The notes: a model not told the origin generated them from the letters alone. A stretch of 64,000 nt of DNA from Diaporthe sp. PMI_573 (GCA_021399435.1 JAJTUP010000006.1:744001-808000), one strand, 5' to 3'; positions 11,306-23,791 are shown, counted from the first letter of the stretch. A program made the numbers and translations.

Positions 11306-13519
11306 CTACAATGATACGGCGGCCCTTCCTTCCCTCTCGCCTGCCTCGCGCGTCGCTTTCTTCCTCTGCCACGCATCAGACAGCACTTCCCTGACCGTAT
11401 CCTGCCCGGCCTGGAAATTAGCCACGCTGGTCCTAATAATCATCTCGACCTGCTCCGGCGTCCACACGAGGTTATAGCTCCCGGAGAACCTAGCCGTGCT
11501 GGGGTCGTAGCCCGGTGCCGCTCTCTCGTTCGGCAGCAGCGGTAGGTACACCATCGTGCAGTCCTGCCCTGCTGCTGGTGCCGGCGGATTAGTAACGGTC
11601 TGGCCGTACGAGTCCACCACCGTGGCCGGCCGCTCGCCGCTGGTGCGGGCGCCGTCGTAGATCTGTGCGTACAGGCCCTGGAAGCGGTCCGGGTCGCTGG
11701 CTTCTGGGCTGTTGGGCGGCGGCGGCGGCGGCTTGAGGTTAGGGTGGCGCTTGCGGAAGTCGAGGCCACGGCGCAGGCCGATCTGGCTGACCCGCTGCTG
11801 GAATGAGTCTTTTTGCACGTCAGATGAGGCGTCCATGTTGAGGATCACGTCCGTCTTGCGTGAAGAATGAAGCATCACGTACTTTGAGGTGCAGTTAGCA
11901 TGTTGATATCCCTGTGGCGACGTTCATGGCCTGGTGAAACCTACCGTGGGGCAATTGTTATCCATCCCACTGTCCAGCAGGTGAACCCTCGGCGAATTTT
12001 CCATCCCCGGCGGCCGCGGTGATCCCGGCCGGGTCGGCGTGAGGTGATACAAGAAGTTGTGCTCGTTTGAAGCGTGCAGAGGGTGGTGGTTCGTGAAAAC
12101 GGCAGTGTCCTGTTTCCCCCACATGGCCGCCACCCCAGACGCCAGGTTGTTGATGGCATCCCCGAGGAAGTTCTTGGGCAGGTTCCTCTGCACAGTAGCA
12201 AGGTAGCTTGACAACGGCCCAGCCGGCGCGCTGGTACATAAACCCAAGAGCAAGGCCAGACTCTGCTCCGGGAGGCCACGGACCGACTTGCCCGCCTCGA
12301 ACTGCCGGCCGAAGCCCCAGGTAGGGCACCAAGCCTCGAGCTCGTCGCACCCTATTTCATAGGGGGTGATCTCGAACCATTGCCACCAAGCGTCCGAGGC
12401 ATCCTGGTGCTCGTCGCTCCTTGGATCTTGGTTCCCGAAGGGATGCTGCTCGTCAACCCAGTCTTTCCACGGGCGCTCGTGTCTGATGGCTGTCAGGATC
12501 GGGAGAGGCTCCGCGCCATCTTGAAGGTGGCATTTCGCATCCGTCCATTTCCACCATGCTCGGTGGTAACCAGCTACCTCAGAGCTTGCGGCGCCCATGG
12601 GATTGACCATCGGATCCTCCTGCATAAAGAGATATCCAGTGGTGAACACGGCGTACAGATCCATCGGCACGGTGTGTAGGCCACTCTTGCTCTTCTGAAC
12701 CAGCGGACCAAGGGTCTCGTAGTGGCCCTTGGATGAGCTCAGCAGCTTCTGGACTGCTTCGGGTGACAGTGGGTGGTGCGGCGCGAGCCTCTTCTTGCAG
12801 TGGTCGATGACCTTCTCGAAGTCTGCGTCTCCGAAGGCATAATATGCAGCAATGGCCCAGCCTGCTCGAGTGTTGGTTTCACAACTCAACGCCCCGATTC
12901 AGCCGGCAAGGCGTCACTCACAAGAACCCGACACCCCAGCGACGTATGTGAGGAGATCCCACACGCCGGCCTCCTTCATCGCGAGCGAGTACCCCAGGAA
13001 TGCCAACATGGCACGGTATCCACCTCCAGAGCCGCCAAACGAGACCGTGGGGATGTCATCGGGGTGCACTTGCGCCGCGTCCAGGCCCATGTAATTTGCG
13101 AAATTGTCCCTCACCCTCAGCCTGCGCGCAGCGAGGTACGTCGTCTCCTCGGGGCAGAGGTCTAAGCCCTTTCTAACGACGGCCTGCTGGGCAATCTCAG
13201 GGAAACGGGCGGGATCGCCCAGCTCCTTGGTAAGTCTTGACTCCAGGGAGACGAGCCTGGCCGCCGACTGCGAGGTGACTTTCAATTCCCTGACGAAACT
13301 CTTGAGACGAGTTTTCAGGGCTGAGCCGCCGCCGCCGTCTTCGTGTGTGCGCCCGAGTCCGCGGTCAAGGGACCGCTTTGAGTCGTGCTTATCGGGGCTT
13401 TCTTGGTTCGCATAGCTGTGGTCATGCTGCAACCATATTTGCTTCTCGTAGGCAACCTGCTCCTCGGTCTCATCGTCCTCGCCGGGGACATGGAAATGGT
13501 CTGGGAGACGGCACGTCAT
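11306..13519 (-). CDS. Cytosolic phospholipase A2 (cPLA2-type)
   Basis: Three minus-strand exons: 13519-12922, 12861-11945 and 11881-11306. The introns are 60 and 63 nt; the second has a perfect TGCTAAC branch point. The product is 696 residues. The first ATG is at 13519; the frame stays open slightly upstream, but only through a TTG. The cPLA2 fold is seen in the oxyanion-hole motif SFGGSGGGYRAM (Gly162-Gly167, Arg169), the nucleophile elbow YVAGVSGSCW (Ser197), and the catalytic Asp in LLDSGMDNN (Asp496). Intron 1 splits the Cys codon directly after SGS. Family role: hydrolysis of membrane glycerophospholipids (sn-2 acyl or lysophospholipase activity), cytoplasmic or peripheral. No C2 domain is visible at the N-terminus, as is usual for fungal forms. 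Substrate preference is not predictable here. Confidence 0.9.
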
Positions 13520-14777
13520 ATTGCAATGCAATGCAGGCTGGGCGTACCAGCGAGAAGATATTCACCTTGACAAGCGGCAGTACATTGCAGCCGATGAGGA
13601 TTGATCTGATGATCAAAACATTTCCGTCACTCCATATAGCACTTGATATTCGCACATTCCTCAATGCGACCAACCATTATTGCACGTGCTGCAACCTGCA
13701 AGCCCGTGGCACTTGTGGCGCATAGAAGGCGGCCCCTTCAACCGGCAGTGAACCAGAGGTCCGGATACCCGCACGTGGCTTCCAAATGCCGGTGGTCTGG
13801 ATCTCAGCTTCGAAGCCACCTCACGTGGGAGGGCGACACGCAGCCCACACCCTTGGCCTTGATGGTAGGTGGGCCAACAGACAGGCCACTGCGTTCAGAA
13901 AACTTATGGAAACAAGTAGAGTTGATGGCCCTCCCCGGATAGCCACTTGGCATCCCAGAATGAGTGAACCAGTCCTCGGTTCGCTGCATTGAGGCCATGC
14001 GCCACTAGAGCGGCAGTTTGTGCTGATCGCAAAATGTGTTTGAATCAGGGTGACATTCGTCTTGGGGCCCTATTTCCAAAGCTGGAGGAAGAGATCCGTG
14101 TCGAACTTTGGCTGGGCCAGTGAGTGAGCACGGTGATGTAGGTACGGAGTAGTGCATTGGCATTCAGGTCCGGCAAAGTCCAAGTCAAGAACGACTGAGA
14201 TGCGGTAGCACCTGGATTCCAGCGAAGAGTATGCGAGGATATGGCACGCGTGCAATTTTCATATGAGCATCAACCGATATTGTTTTTGAATCAAAGAATA
14301 CACAGTAGTGGAAAATGGGTGACATGGGCTGCATCCAACGTAAGCCGAGGTCGGCGCCGACTTTATCTTATCTATCCGCCGTCAGGTCCAGCGTGCAGGC
14401 TGGTGCACTCTGGCAGCGCCAGGAAGTCGCCAGGAACTCGGGAGCGCGACTGTCACGTGCCAGCGAAAAAACAGATCGCGAACTGCCTCTACTCTCTGCT
14501 TCGCGGACAAGAACAGCGTCAATATCCACACCGCATCCGATGACATCATCTTAATAGCCATCAAGACTGTTTCTCATCGCCGTGCCGCAGTCTTCGTACG
14601 TCCCTTTTCCCCATCCGCCGGTGCGCTATTCTTCTGGAGAGCGACCCAATTGCCCTGCGATTGCCTGCGTCCGCTAATCACGCCCAAGGTACGCGCGCGC
14701 AGATCGTGGCGCCCATCCATCTATTGCAGCGGCGAGACCCTCCCCTCGGTGGCTGGCGAGGAGGACCAACGTGGGGG
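13520..14777. other. Divergent intergenic region between cPLA2 and the bromodomain gene
   Basis: This is a head-to-head arrangement, so it probably holds both promoters. The frame of the + strand gene stays open upstream of its ATG to about 14661 but contains no earlier ATG. No other gene is seen. Confidence 0.5.
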
Positions 14778-15253
14778 ATGATTAACGTGACAGCCTACAC
14801 CCCTCTCGAATCGCTACTGTTGTTCACCTGGATTCGTACGATAGGCGCCGACGCATTCGAAGCTGCTGCCTTTCCCAGGCTCTCGCTCGCCCTCATCAAC
14901 AACGACTCCATCAAGGAGGACCCCACTTATGATGCCTCGCGATTAAACCCCGACTCGCTCCAGGAGCTCTTCTTGCAGTTACTGCAGGACGAGCTGAAGA
15001 ATGAGGCTTCTCAAACCCAACAACAAGACGCACCTCCCGCCGATGCCTCGCTGTCGCCAAACAGCAAGAAGCGCAAACGCCCCAGCCTGGCTCCTCAGCT
15101 GACGAGTCTTAACGAAGCTCGACAGCATGCCCACAGGCTACCAGATGCTGAGGCGAAACTATGGGACAAGTACAAGCAGAGGTCAGCGCAGCAACTATGG
15201 GATCAAGAGGAAGAGCTCGGGAGACTGGAGGCCGAGATCCAAGAGATCCAGTT

Positions 15254-15287
<34 letters not shown>

Positions 15288-17879
15288 GCAGTCGAAGCAG
15301 ACAACGTGCGCAAGAGTGTCAGTGCCGCCCCGAATGCGCCTCTCAACCAAGCGAGCCTGCCAAGTCGTCCACCAACTGCTGCGCCGGCCGGCGATGCGCA
15401 ACAGGCTGCCCGTCAGACTAATGGAACCACCGGTCCGCCCACACAACCACCAACTCCGGTCCCAAGTGCTGCGCCGATCCAAGCTGGTCATCAGCCACCA
15501 CCACCCCGACAGATCTCCCCGGCCCAGGCTGCTGCTGCGCCAATACCCCCTCAGCCCTTCGTCCAACCCTCAGTACCATCGCAGGCAGGACCATTCCCCC
15601 AAGCTGGACCTCAAGCGTCTCCCAGGCCACCAAGTGCTCCCCCGCCGGTCTTGCAGCCACCGCAGGGGCTTCCTACGTTCTCGACTCACCCTGGGCAGCC
15701 ATCACCCGCCGCACCACCCTCTTCAGACGTTCTGCAGAGGCCAGACAGCACTCAGAAGCCCAGGCATCCATCTCAACCACCGCCCACTCAGGTACCTGTG
15801 CCTGGTTCGCTCAAATGGGAGCCCCCTTATCAGCCGTATTCTCTGCCCCAACATCAAAGGCCTCCTCAGAGCAATGCGCCATTCTCTCCGCAGCCCGGCC
15901 AGCAACGCCTGCCGCAATGGAACCCACAACAACCGTTACAATATCCTCCTCAATCATCATTACAACCAGTCCAACAAGGCTACGGACAGCAGCAAGGGCA
16001 TCAGCAGGGACCGTCAGGGCCCAGACAAATCCTTGTTGCACCACAAGCAGCAGGACAACCGCCTCCTCAGCTGCAGCCGGCACCTCTCAGATCACATTCT
16101 GGATCCCCAGCCCCATTGCAGCAGCAGCGGTTCCCCCAGGGGCATTCCCCACTGCCTGGTCACACACAGCTTTCGCAGCCACCATATCAGCAAACTCAAC
16201 AGGTCTTCCAACCATCGCAACCTCTTCCACATACTAATCGTATAGCACCCGGTGCATCAGCAACTCCGCCACCTCGTTCACCCGCCAATGTGCAACCACA
16301 ACAATGGCAGAAATCACCAGCAACGACCCAGCCACATCCTCACGCGGCTCTGCAAGGGCAAATGCCGGTGGTACCTCAAGTTCCACCCACATCACAGGCG
16401 CCACCGTACAGCTCGCCGCATCCCCAACCTGCTCGGCCCAACGTGCCTCAGCATGTCTTCCCACCTCCGGTTGGCACCCCAGGCCCTTCGCATCGACGAC
16501 CTCATCCCGTTCTGCCGCATACTCCGACCACAGTGCCCTTTGCCTTCCGCAACTCGGCTGGCAGCGGCACCAGATGGACTGCAGCTCAGCCAACACCTTC
16601 TACTCCAGGACCTGGTATCAGTGACTTGGCAAGCCCTGCGTTTGAGCCTCTCAGCCCCATCTTACGTACAGACAGTCTCCCGGCGTCTGCGGACCAGACA
16701 TCGCCGACGAAGGCCAAGACTGACGATGACGTGCCAACTGGCAAAAGTTCGTCTGGCACTCCCCACAGTGCACAGCGTGGGCTTGATGCTGGCGACACCT
16801 CTCGGCAAAGACGAACACCTTCTGTCGTGCCGACGCGAGAAGTGGCTGATGACACGGACGTGGAATCTGCGACCAAGGTTAAGCGCGAGGAAGCAACGCC
16901 CAAGCCGTTGGAAGAGACTGGTGATACCACCGCAGATGAGAGTGTATCAGGCCGACGCCATTTGAGTTCGCCTAGAGCCTCGAGAACTGCAGGCAAGCGT
17001 AAGCGCCAGGGGTCGTTGGCATCTGACCACCGTGCGGCGTCCGAGAATCGGCCACGCGTCCCTCCGGCTCCTCCAGGCATTCCAACTCACGTTCTATGGA
17101 CTCGCGGTTTCCCCAGAATTAGTGTTTCAACTCTAGATCAAATCTCCGGCCACAAGCATGCGAATATGTTTTCTCATCCTATTCGAGAGCGAGACGCACC
17201 AGGTTACAAGACGATTGTGCTCAGCCCTACCGATCTCAAATCAATCAGGGCGGCGATCACGGCCGGAAACAAAGCCGCAGCTACCGCTGCTGCAGCCCTG
17301 CCTGAAGGCGAGCAAGGTACTCATAGTATCTGGCTACCTATCAGTGAGGAGCTCGTGCCGCCCCGTGGCATCATCAACAGTTCACAACTCGAGCGCGAGC
17401 TGGTGCACATGTTCTCCAATGCCATCATGTACAACCTGGATCCGCACCGTGGGCCAGGCACTGCCTTCATGAAAGGCAGTGGGCGAGGCGGCAAGGGGGC
17501 TAATGACCACGGCCAGGGCGGTCCTAGCGCTGGAGGGGCCGACCCGGGTTTTCTGGGATACGCCGTTGACGAGAACAGCGTCGTCAATGACACCCAGGCC
17601 ATGTTCGCGGAGGTCGACAAGCTGCTCATGGAGCTGCGCTCTACCGAGGCGCAGCCCGGAGCGCCACTGGCGCCGTTGCCGCCTGGGGCTGTTCCAGCAA
17701 GCGATAGGTTGGCTCGCTGGGCTGCGGGCACGGCTGCCTCATCGGCCGATACGCCTGCTTCGGTCGCTGGTGGTGCTGCTGCTGACGAGCTGGGCGATGA
17801 TGGCGAGGAGCATCACACGGATCGCGATGCAGAGAGCGCCAGCGGGACTGTCAAGCGACGACGGGTCGGTCGTGGCTGA
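14778..17879 (+). CDS. Bromodomain protein, BRD8/Bdc1-like (probable NuA4 subunit)
   Basis: An uninterrupted frame of 1033 residues starts at ATG 14778 (MINVTAYTPLESLLLF); the frame extends upstream to 14661 only through a TTG. The N-terminal ~70 residues and the helix LWDKYKQRSAQQLWDQEEEL (about residues 130-155) resemble the N-terminal region of BRD8-type proteins. Then come a polyQ run, some 450 residues rich in Pro, Gln and Ser, and a bromodomain at roughly 785-890, with MFSHPIRERDAPGYKTIVLS, a DLKSIR segment and the ELVHMFSNAIMYNLD helix carrying the acetyl-lysine-binding Asn. Family knowledge: BRD8 in animals and Bdc1 in fission yeast are NuA4/TIP60 acetyltransferase subunits that read acetylated histones. 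A KRKR stretch near residue 745 could be a nuclear signal. The subunit assignment is inferred from architecture. Confidence 0.85.
15255..15287 (+). repeat. CAG/CAA repeat encoding polyglutamine
   Basis: Eleven consecutive Gln codons (four CAG, CAA, five CAG, CAA) sit inside the bromodomain gene, directly after the N-terminal helix. CAA interruptions are present. Length variation between strains is likely for such a tract. Confidence 0.95.
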
Positions 17880-19470
17880 GACTTATCCATGTGGGATCTC
17901 CCGAGACAAAATTTCGAGTCGTGTTCTGTGCCGTGGCACAACATTTGGCGTTCTCGAAAGTGGCAAGTCTTGGCCCCCGGGCCTTCACCAACGGCCATTC
18001 AGCAGTGCTCTTGGACATATTGGTCATCATCCCGGAGGCCACTCACGGCCATAATTGGATGATGGGGGCATAATAATTCCTTAGATTTTGTTGCGTTGCG
18101 TGTTGTCGCGCAGATGATACGATAAGCGAGCGGTGTGGTCTTGACAGCAAATCGCTCGTCGGTGTTTGTAGAATTAGACTACATGTATGCGAAAATGAGA
18201 AATGCAGCCTTTTTGCATTCCAGTGTATGTGCAATCAAACGGAGGTCAGTGGACGCCGGTTGCGGCTCTCCAGGTTTTCAACAAAGACACCAACTGGTCC
18301 TACTGTACTTGGTATCTGTGAAGCGCCCGATGGCACGAAAGCCACCTTCGGAATGTCACCTTGTACATACAGTTTCCCACACAACTTGTAAATAGTGGTC
18401 AGTATTTCCTGCCTTCCAGCAGATGAGATTTGGTTCCTTAATCCGTGTCACCACCCATGCCAGTAATCCCGGATATCATTATAGATATCTGTGCAATCAC
18501 AATGCATGTCGACCCGGTTCCCGGTGGCCAGAACCGGATTCTGAATTCCATATTTACATCCGCGAATCAAGACAAAGGCATTTGATTGAAAGCTAGACAT
18601 GCCAGTGTCTAAGCGTCAGTAGACTACTCGAATACGGTAGTGGGAAGTGATTACTCTGTCAATCTACGAAATGAGTCTTCAATATCTTGTCTCTGAATAT
18701 TACTAGTTAGAAATACCAAGCACGTGATTCTCTTCACATCCCCCTTTCATCTGCCACAACATGATGCGAGCATGGCTAGGTAGTACAGATCTTACATGTA
18801 TAATGCAGTGTGCCTGCCCATACCTGATCTGGCCATATGCAGGTCAAGCCTAAGAGCGGAGAAGAGTGGCACTTCGGGCCGTCAGCGCAAATACAGTCGA
18901 CCGCCATCGAGCTTTTGGTGCTTGCCTGCTTTATTAAACAGCAGGGGCTTCTATCGAGGTGCATCATCAGGCCATATTACTCACCTTGACCCCCTGTTTC
19001 CGCCCCTCACCGATCTGGTCCAGACATGGTACGCCAACCTGTCCCGTACAGTATTAGTCCAAAACTGACAGATTCTGTGGACGCTTGCTCCAGGGAGGGT
19101 GTCAGGGTGGCCGCAAGAGAGAAAGAAAAAGAAGCTGGTTGCCTCGGCTGAGGCCCTGCATTACATCGGCCCAGCTGGCTCGCTACCAGACTTGAAAGGC
19201 AACGCCGAGCAACCAACTGGCGAATGCTTTTATTCAGCGCGTGTGACCGTCCGGCGTAGTCTCCATCGTCATTCGTGCGCGACGGCTGCATGCTGACCGG
19301 GTGTGGATATGCCCCGCGCGGTAAATCATGCAGTGAGATACCTAGTCGCATGTTAATGTTCGCAGCTTATATCAATCCCGTGTTTCCGCTGTGGTCGTCC
19401 GCTGGTATATTCTGCTGATGAATCCCACTTACCAGTTGATGTCGCTTTCAAAGTCGTTATAGACGACAGG
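17880..19470. other. Intergenic region, AT-richer than the flanks
   Basis: 3' flank of the bromodomain gene and promoter of the FAD oxidase. AT content is visibly higher between about 18400 and 18720. A small CCTGCT/AGCAGG inverted repeat lies at 18925-18945. I see no gene. Confidence 0.5.
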
Positions 19471-21624
19471 ATGTTGCTCCTCATCGCAGCTTTGCCCCTG
19501 GGCATTCTCGCCGCCGCGAATACCATAAGGGACAGCCATTTTACAAGTAAGACTCTGGCTACTAGTAAATTACCCTCCAAGCTATCATAGCTGGCAAGCT
19601 AAATAAGAAATTATCATTGTAGGAACAGAGCTAAGCGAAGGCGGTCCGGAGGCTTCTTTGCTGTCATTCGAGACTATACAGCTCAACGATAGCACAATCG
19701 CTGACCTGACTGATTTATATCCGGATGATGCAAGTATTTTCGCCTTCGGAGATGTCAGCTCTGCCGGTCCAAGCGTTGTACCTGAGACTGGCTGCAAGGC
19801 GTTTCCAGGCGAGACCCACTGGCCGTCCCAAGAACAGTGGTCACTTCTTGCGAGTTTGACAGACGATGCTCTCATCAAGGGCGAGCCATCTGCTGCGGTG
19901 TGTTATGAAGACTGGCCACAGTATGATCTCGAGGGTTGTGCTTCTGTGACGGGGAAATGGGGGACGCCTAACTTCCAGTATGCATGTTCCCTACGCAAAC
20001 TTAGCCGCTATTTCCCGCAGACGTTCAACTCTTGCTGATGGATCAAATAGGGCCTATGAACCTACCGGACTTGACTGGCCGCTGTTTGAAGGCCTGTCGT
20101 GTTTACCGCCCAACTTTACAAGACCAGACGCAACTTGCACTCTTGGGGGGCTTCCGTCGTATGTCATGAACGCCACCGATGTTGAAAAGATCCAGCTCGC
20201 GGTCAATTTCGCTAGGAACCTTAACCTGCGTCTCGTTGTAAAGAACAAAGGCCATGACTTCAACGCCAAGTCTACTGGTGCTGGAGCCCTCACAGTTTGG
20301 ACCACATATCTCCAGGATATTGGTTACCTCGGCGAAGACCATAGCTATGGCACTGGGTATACAGGCCCAGCTTTCAAAGTTGGCGCTGGCGTAGAGGCGA
20401 TTCAAGTTTATGAGGCTGCTGACGCATTGGATTTGCAAGTTGTGGGGGGGATCGCTCGTGTAAGATTCTTGCCTCCGCTCGTGCTTGAACTTATGTGAGC
20501 AGGTTGACTGACTGGTGTAGACTGTCGGCCTAGCTGGAGGGTACTCGGCCGCAGCTGGCCACTCTCCGTTAATGGGCTTATACGGATTGGCTGCTGATCA
20601 GGTACTGTCCTTGGAGGTTGTGTTACCGAATGGGCGATTTGTCCATGTCGACTCCGAGAACAACCCTGATCTCTACTTCGCCCTCCGGGGAGGAGGTGGT
20701 AGCACATATGGTGTTGTGACTTCAATCGTCATCGCTGCTTATCCCAAACAACCTGTCACAACCCTCACCTATGCATTCGGTACAAGCCAAGGCATCAGTA
20801 TTGAAACATTTTGGAGTGGAGTGGATGCCTTCTGGGCAACCTTTCCGACCAACGCAGACGCTGGGATCTACAGTTACTGGTTTATCATGTGCCCGGATAA
20901 GGACACATGCTCGTTCCTGATGCTCCCACAATGGGGCAACAACATGTCGGCCGCTGCTCTCAAGCCGCTGAACCAGCCGCTATTTGACGAACTCAACAGC
21001 CTCGGGATACAGCCCGACAACGTCACATACGCAGAGTACCCGGGGCTCCTAGACGCCTTCACGACGACATTCCCGGCCGAGAGCGTAGGCGCAGGGATCT
21101 GGAGCTTCCACACAGCTTCCCGGCTGTTCCCCAGGTCCAACTGGGACGACCCGGCCGCACTGTCCAAGCAGTCCAGCGCGGTCCGCGCCGCGATAGAGGT
21201 CAACGGGTTGATGGTCGGGTACAACTTCAGGCCCGCGGACAATCCCAGGGTCAACCAGACCAACGCGGTGACGAGCGCGTGGCGCGATACGCTCTTCTTC
21301 GCCATGACGTCCGCGACCTACAACACCACGGCCACGCCGGAGGACATCGCCGCGGCGAATAAGGACCTGGTCGAGCTGCTGCAGCCGTGGAGGGACGCGA
21401 GCCCCGGCGCCGGGACGTACATGAACGAGGCGGACATCAACGAGCCCGACTGGCAGCAGGCCTTCTACGGGGACAACTATGGGTACCTGTACGAGCTGAA
21501 GCAGAGGTATGATCCCTGGGGACTGTTCTATGCGCCAACGGCGGTGGGGAGTGAGGACTGGTATATTACTGGTCAGATTGAGTATTACCCGACCCAGAAT
21601 GGGCAATTGTGTCTGTCGGTCTGA
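19471..21624 (+). CDS. Secreted FAD-linked oxidase, berberine-bridge-enzyme-like
   Basis: Four exons: 19471-19546, 19623-19977, 20051-20459, 20521-21624; introns of 76, 73 and 61 nt (GTAAGT-like, GTATGC and GTAAGA donors) keep frame. The product is 647 residues. MLLLIAALPLGILAAA is a signal peptide. Following an N-terminal extension of ~150 residues, the PCMH-type FAD-binding domain includes VVKNKGHDFNAKSTGAG, in which His212 is the expected covalent FAD attachment site, and TVGLAGGYSAAAGHSPL. The 6-S-cysteinyl position of bicovalent members is not a Cys (GGIARTVG), so attachment is probably through His alone. The BBE domain closes the protein: YELKQRYDPWGLFYAPTAVG. Many N-glycosylation sequons fit secretion. 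The substrate is unknown; relatives oxidise sugars or alkaloid-like metabolites. Nothing nearby defines a pathway. Confidence 0.9.
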
Positions 21625-22140
21625 TTAGGGAGTGTTTGGTGTAGGTCAGTCGTGGTAGCACACAGTTCACTGTACATAGGCAAATGTTTGAAGCCAAACT
21701 ATTTGCGGCACTGATGCGTAAAAACCTTGGTAGAAACACCTTGCAGCTCTGCCGCATGTTTTACAGATCCCAACGAGGTAGACTAGCTACCCGGGACCGT
21801 TTTGTCTCGAAACGTGTAGACAGCAACCATTCCAGAAGGGTCCACGGATGAAGATGATTCTGCCCATGCTTACGTCGTAGCGGTGAGGTATAGTGGGAGG
21901 AGGAAACAATTGCCGTCTGCACAGCCATCCGGGCTGGTGTCATCCGGATTGAATGTCAGGATCATCAGGCCAGGATGATGAACTTAGAACAACAGGGGAC
22001 GGGACGGTCACGGAAAACGTTTCAAAACAACCAATAGTTACATTGAAGGGTATATCATCGAATCATGACTCGGGACTCGCCGAGGCGCACAAGCAAGCAC
22101 GAGCGAGCAAGTGCACATGCAAAAGTGCTGTGCGCTGATG
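21625..22140. other. Convergent 3' intergenic region
   Basis: 516 bases between the 3' ends of the FAD oxidase (+) and the membrane protein gene (-). I see nothing beyond untranslated flanks. Confidence 0.5.
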
Positions 22141-23791
22141 TCAGGACTTCCTCTTTGCGCTCCTGTCCCTCGACCGCCCACGCAGGCCGAACGTGCCGTC
22201 ACTCAGCCTGTCGAAACTGCCGATCTTGGGCAGCCGCCTGGCGGAGCGCTCGAGGTCAAAGTAGCGGTCGTCCTTGTGATCGCCCGGGTAGGACGACGAG
22301 GACGAGGCCGTCGAGGATGGTCTTGTGTAGGTGAGGTTGGGGACGGTCAGGCTGCCCCGGAAGAAGTGGTCCCACTCCTCGGAGGCGGGCCTGCGCGATG
22401 ATGATGGTGCGCCGCCCCATGCCGAGCGGGACCTCGAGCGCGACGAGGACCTGCTCGTGGTCGAGGACCGCGCCGCCCTGGAGAGCATCCTTGATACCCT
22501 CGATACCCAGCTCCCGTGCCTTGAGGGTGGGCTGTCATCCAGCTCGGCCCCGGGTACTTTCACCTGCGTGCGCTGGTCTTGCCTGAAGATGGGGATTCTG
22601 ATACCGCCTTCTGTCTCTGGTGGACTCCACCCGCGTGGAATGATCGACCTCCTTGCCAGAGGCAGGCTTGATCTTATCTCTGGCGGGAGGCTCAGCCTTG
22701 GTGGTGGCGTCCCTGGAGTGCTAGACCGTGTTGTGTTCGCAGTCCGCTGCTGCTCGTGCGCCACTTCCTCGTCGCTGTCATCGCTGCCCCTTGTTCCAAT
22801 CCACACCCCGACGCCTACTGCCTTCAAGCCCTTGCGCCGCCTGCCCGTAGAGGCTCTCCAAACCCTCCCGCGATGCCCTTTGAAACAAGCATAGAGGGTG
22901 AATGCGATTGCCAGGAGAGATAACAAGGTTGAAAGAACTATAGCGGCGACGCTGGTGGAGCTTTGACCCTTGCTATCTATAGTCCTGCCGTTGGAGGGAA
23001 TAGTAGTAGCAGTACTTGATGGGTTTGGAAGAGTGGTCATGTTGGACGGAGCAGATGGTGGACCCGCCCTGCCTGTCTCGGTGCCAGACGGTGACAGTGT
23101 ACCTATAAATGGCGGTGTTGTAGGCGTTGGGATTGTTGTGAACTGACCAAAGCTCGCCGTTGTCGTTGTCGAGCCTGCTGGTCCCGCCGTTGCTGAAGCC
23201 GAAACTGATACCTGTGCAGGGAATCCAGCCAAGGTCAGGCCTGGAGTCAAAGGGTGAGTCTCGAGTATAGACAGATCAGACTCCTGGAAGCGAATCTGAA
23301 GGGCCGGTCCAGCAGTGAAGAGAGGGGAGCCTGCGCCTTTTGTCGCTCCCCAGACACCGCCCCGGAAGTCCGTTGTGTCCGTTGTGCATGTGAAGCCACT
23401 GCGTAGGGCTCTCAGTCAGACGAGGCATTCCGGGGGCGCGATGTTGAAGCAAAGCGCACAACAAAAGGTTCCGTGCTCACCTGGGGACGCAGTAGGCGGC
23501 TGTTTCCTCTGGCTCGAGAGCAGGGAAACCCTCAGCCGTCCTTGTTTCTGTGACCTGGCACCCTGGCCCAACCTCGAACCCACTCGGACATATTGCCGGC
23601 GAGTAGTACTGGAAGCCCTTGCCTGCGATATTTGAGGCCCAGCTGGGAGGATCGCAGAATGCTGGTCCCGTGGTTGGGAAGGGAGGGAACTGTGACGGGT
23701 TCTTGGAGGAAGTCAGGAGCCACGAGATGGAGCAGGGCGGCGTGAAGATGGTGGTCAGGGGAGCGAGAGGAGCCGTGATGGTGGCAGCCAT
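22141..23791 (-). CDS. Single-pass cell-surface protein with Cys-containing ectodomain
   Basis: Two minus-strand exons, 23791-23481 and 23398-22141, are separated by an 82-nt intron (GTGAGC...CGCAG); the product is 522 residues. The N-terminal ~155 residues form a compact Cys-containing domain with FTPPCSISWLLTSS, FCDPPSWASNIAG, GFQYYSPAICPSGF, EETAAYCVPSGFTCTTDTTD and FRGGVWGATKG, a pattern I have seen in uncharacterised fungal surface proteins. A Ser/Thr/Pro-rich stalk follows, then one membrane span (VAAIVLSTLLSLLAIAFTLY, about residues 255-275) with a basic stop-transfer, and a cytoplasmic tail of ~240 residues rich in Ser and Arg. Topology suggests a sensor- or mucin-like protein with the N-terminus outside. 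There is no clear classical signal peptide at residue 1. Molecular function unknown. Confidence 0.82.
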
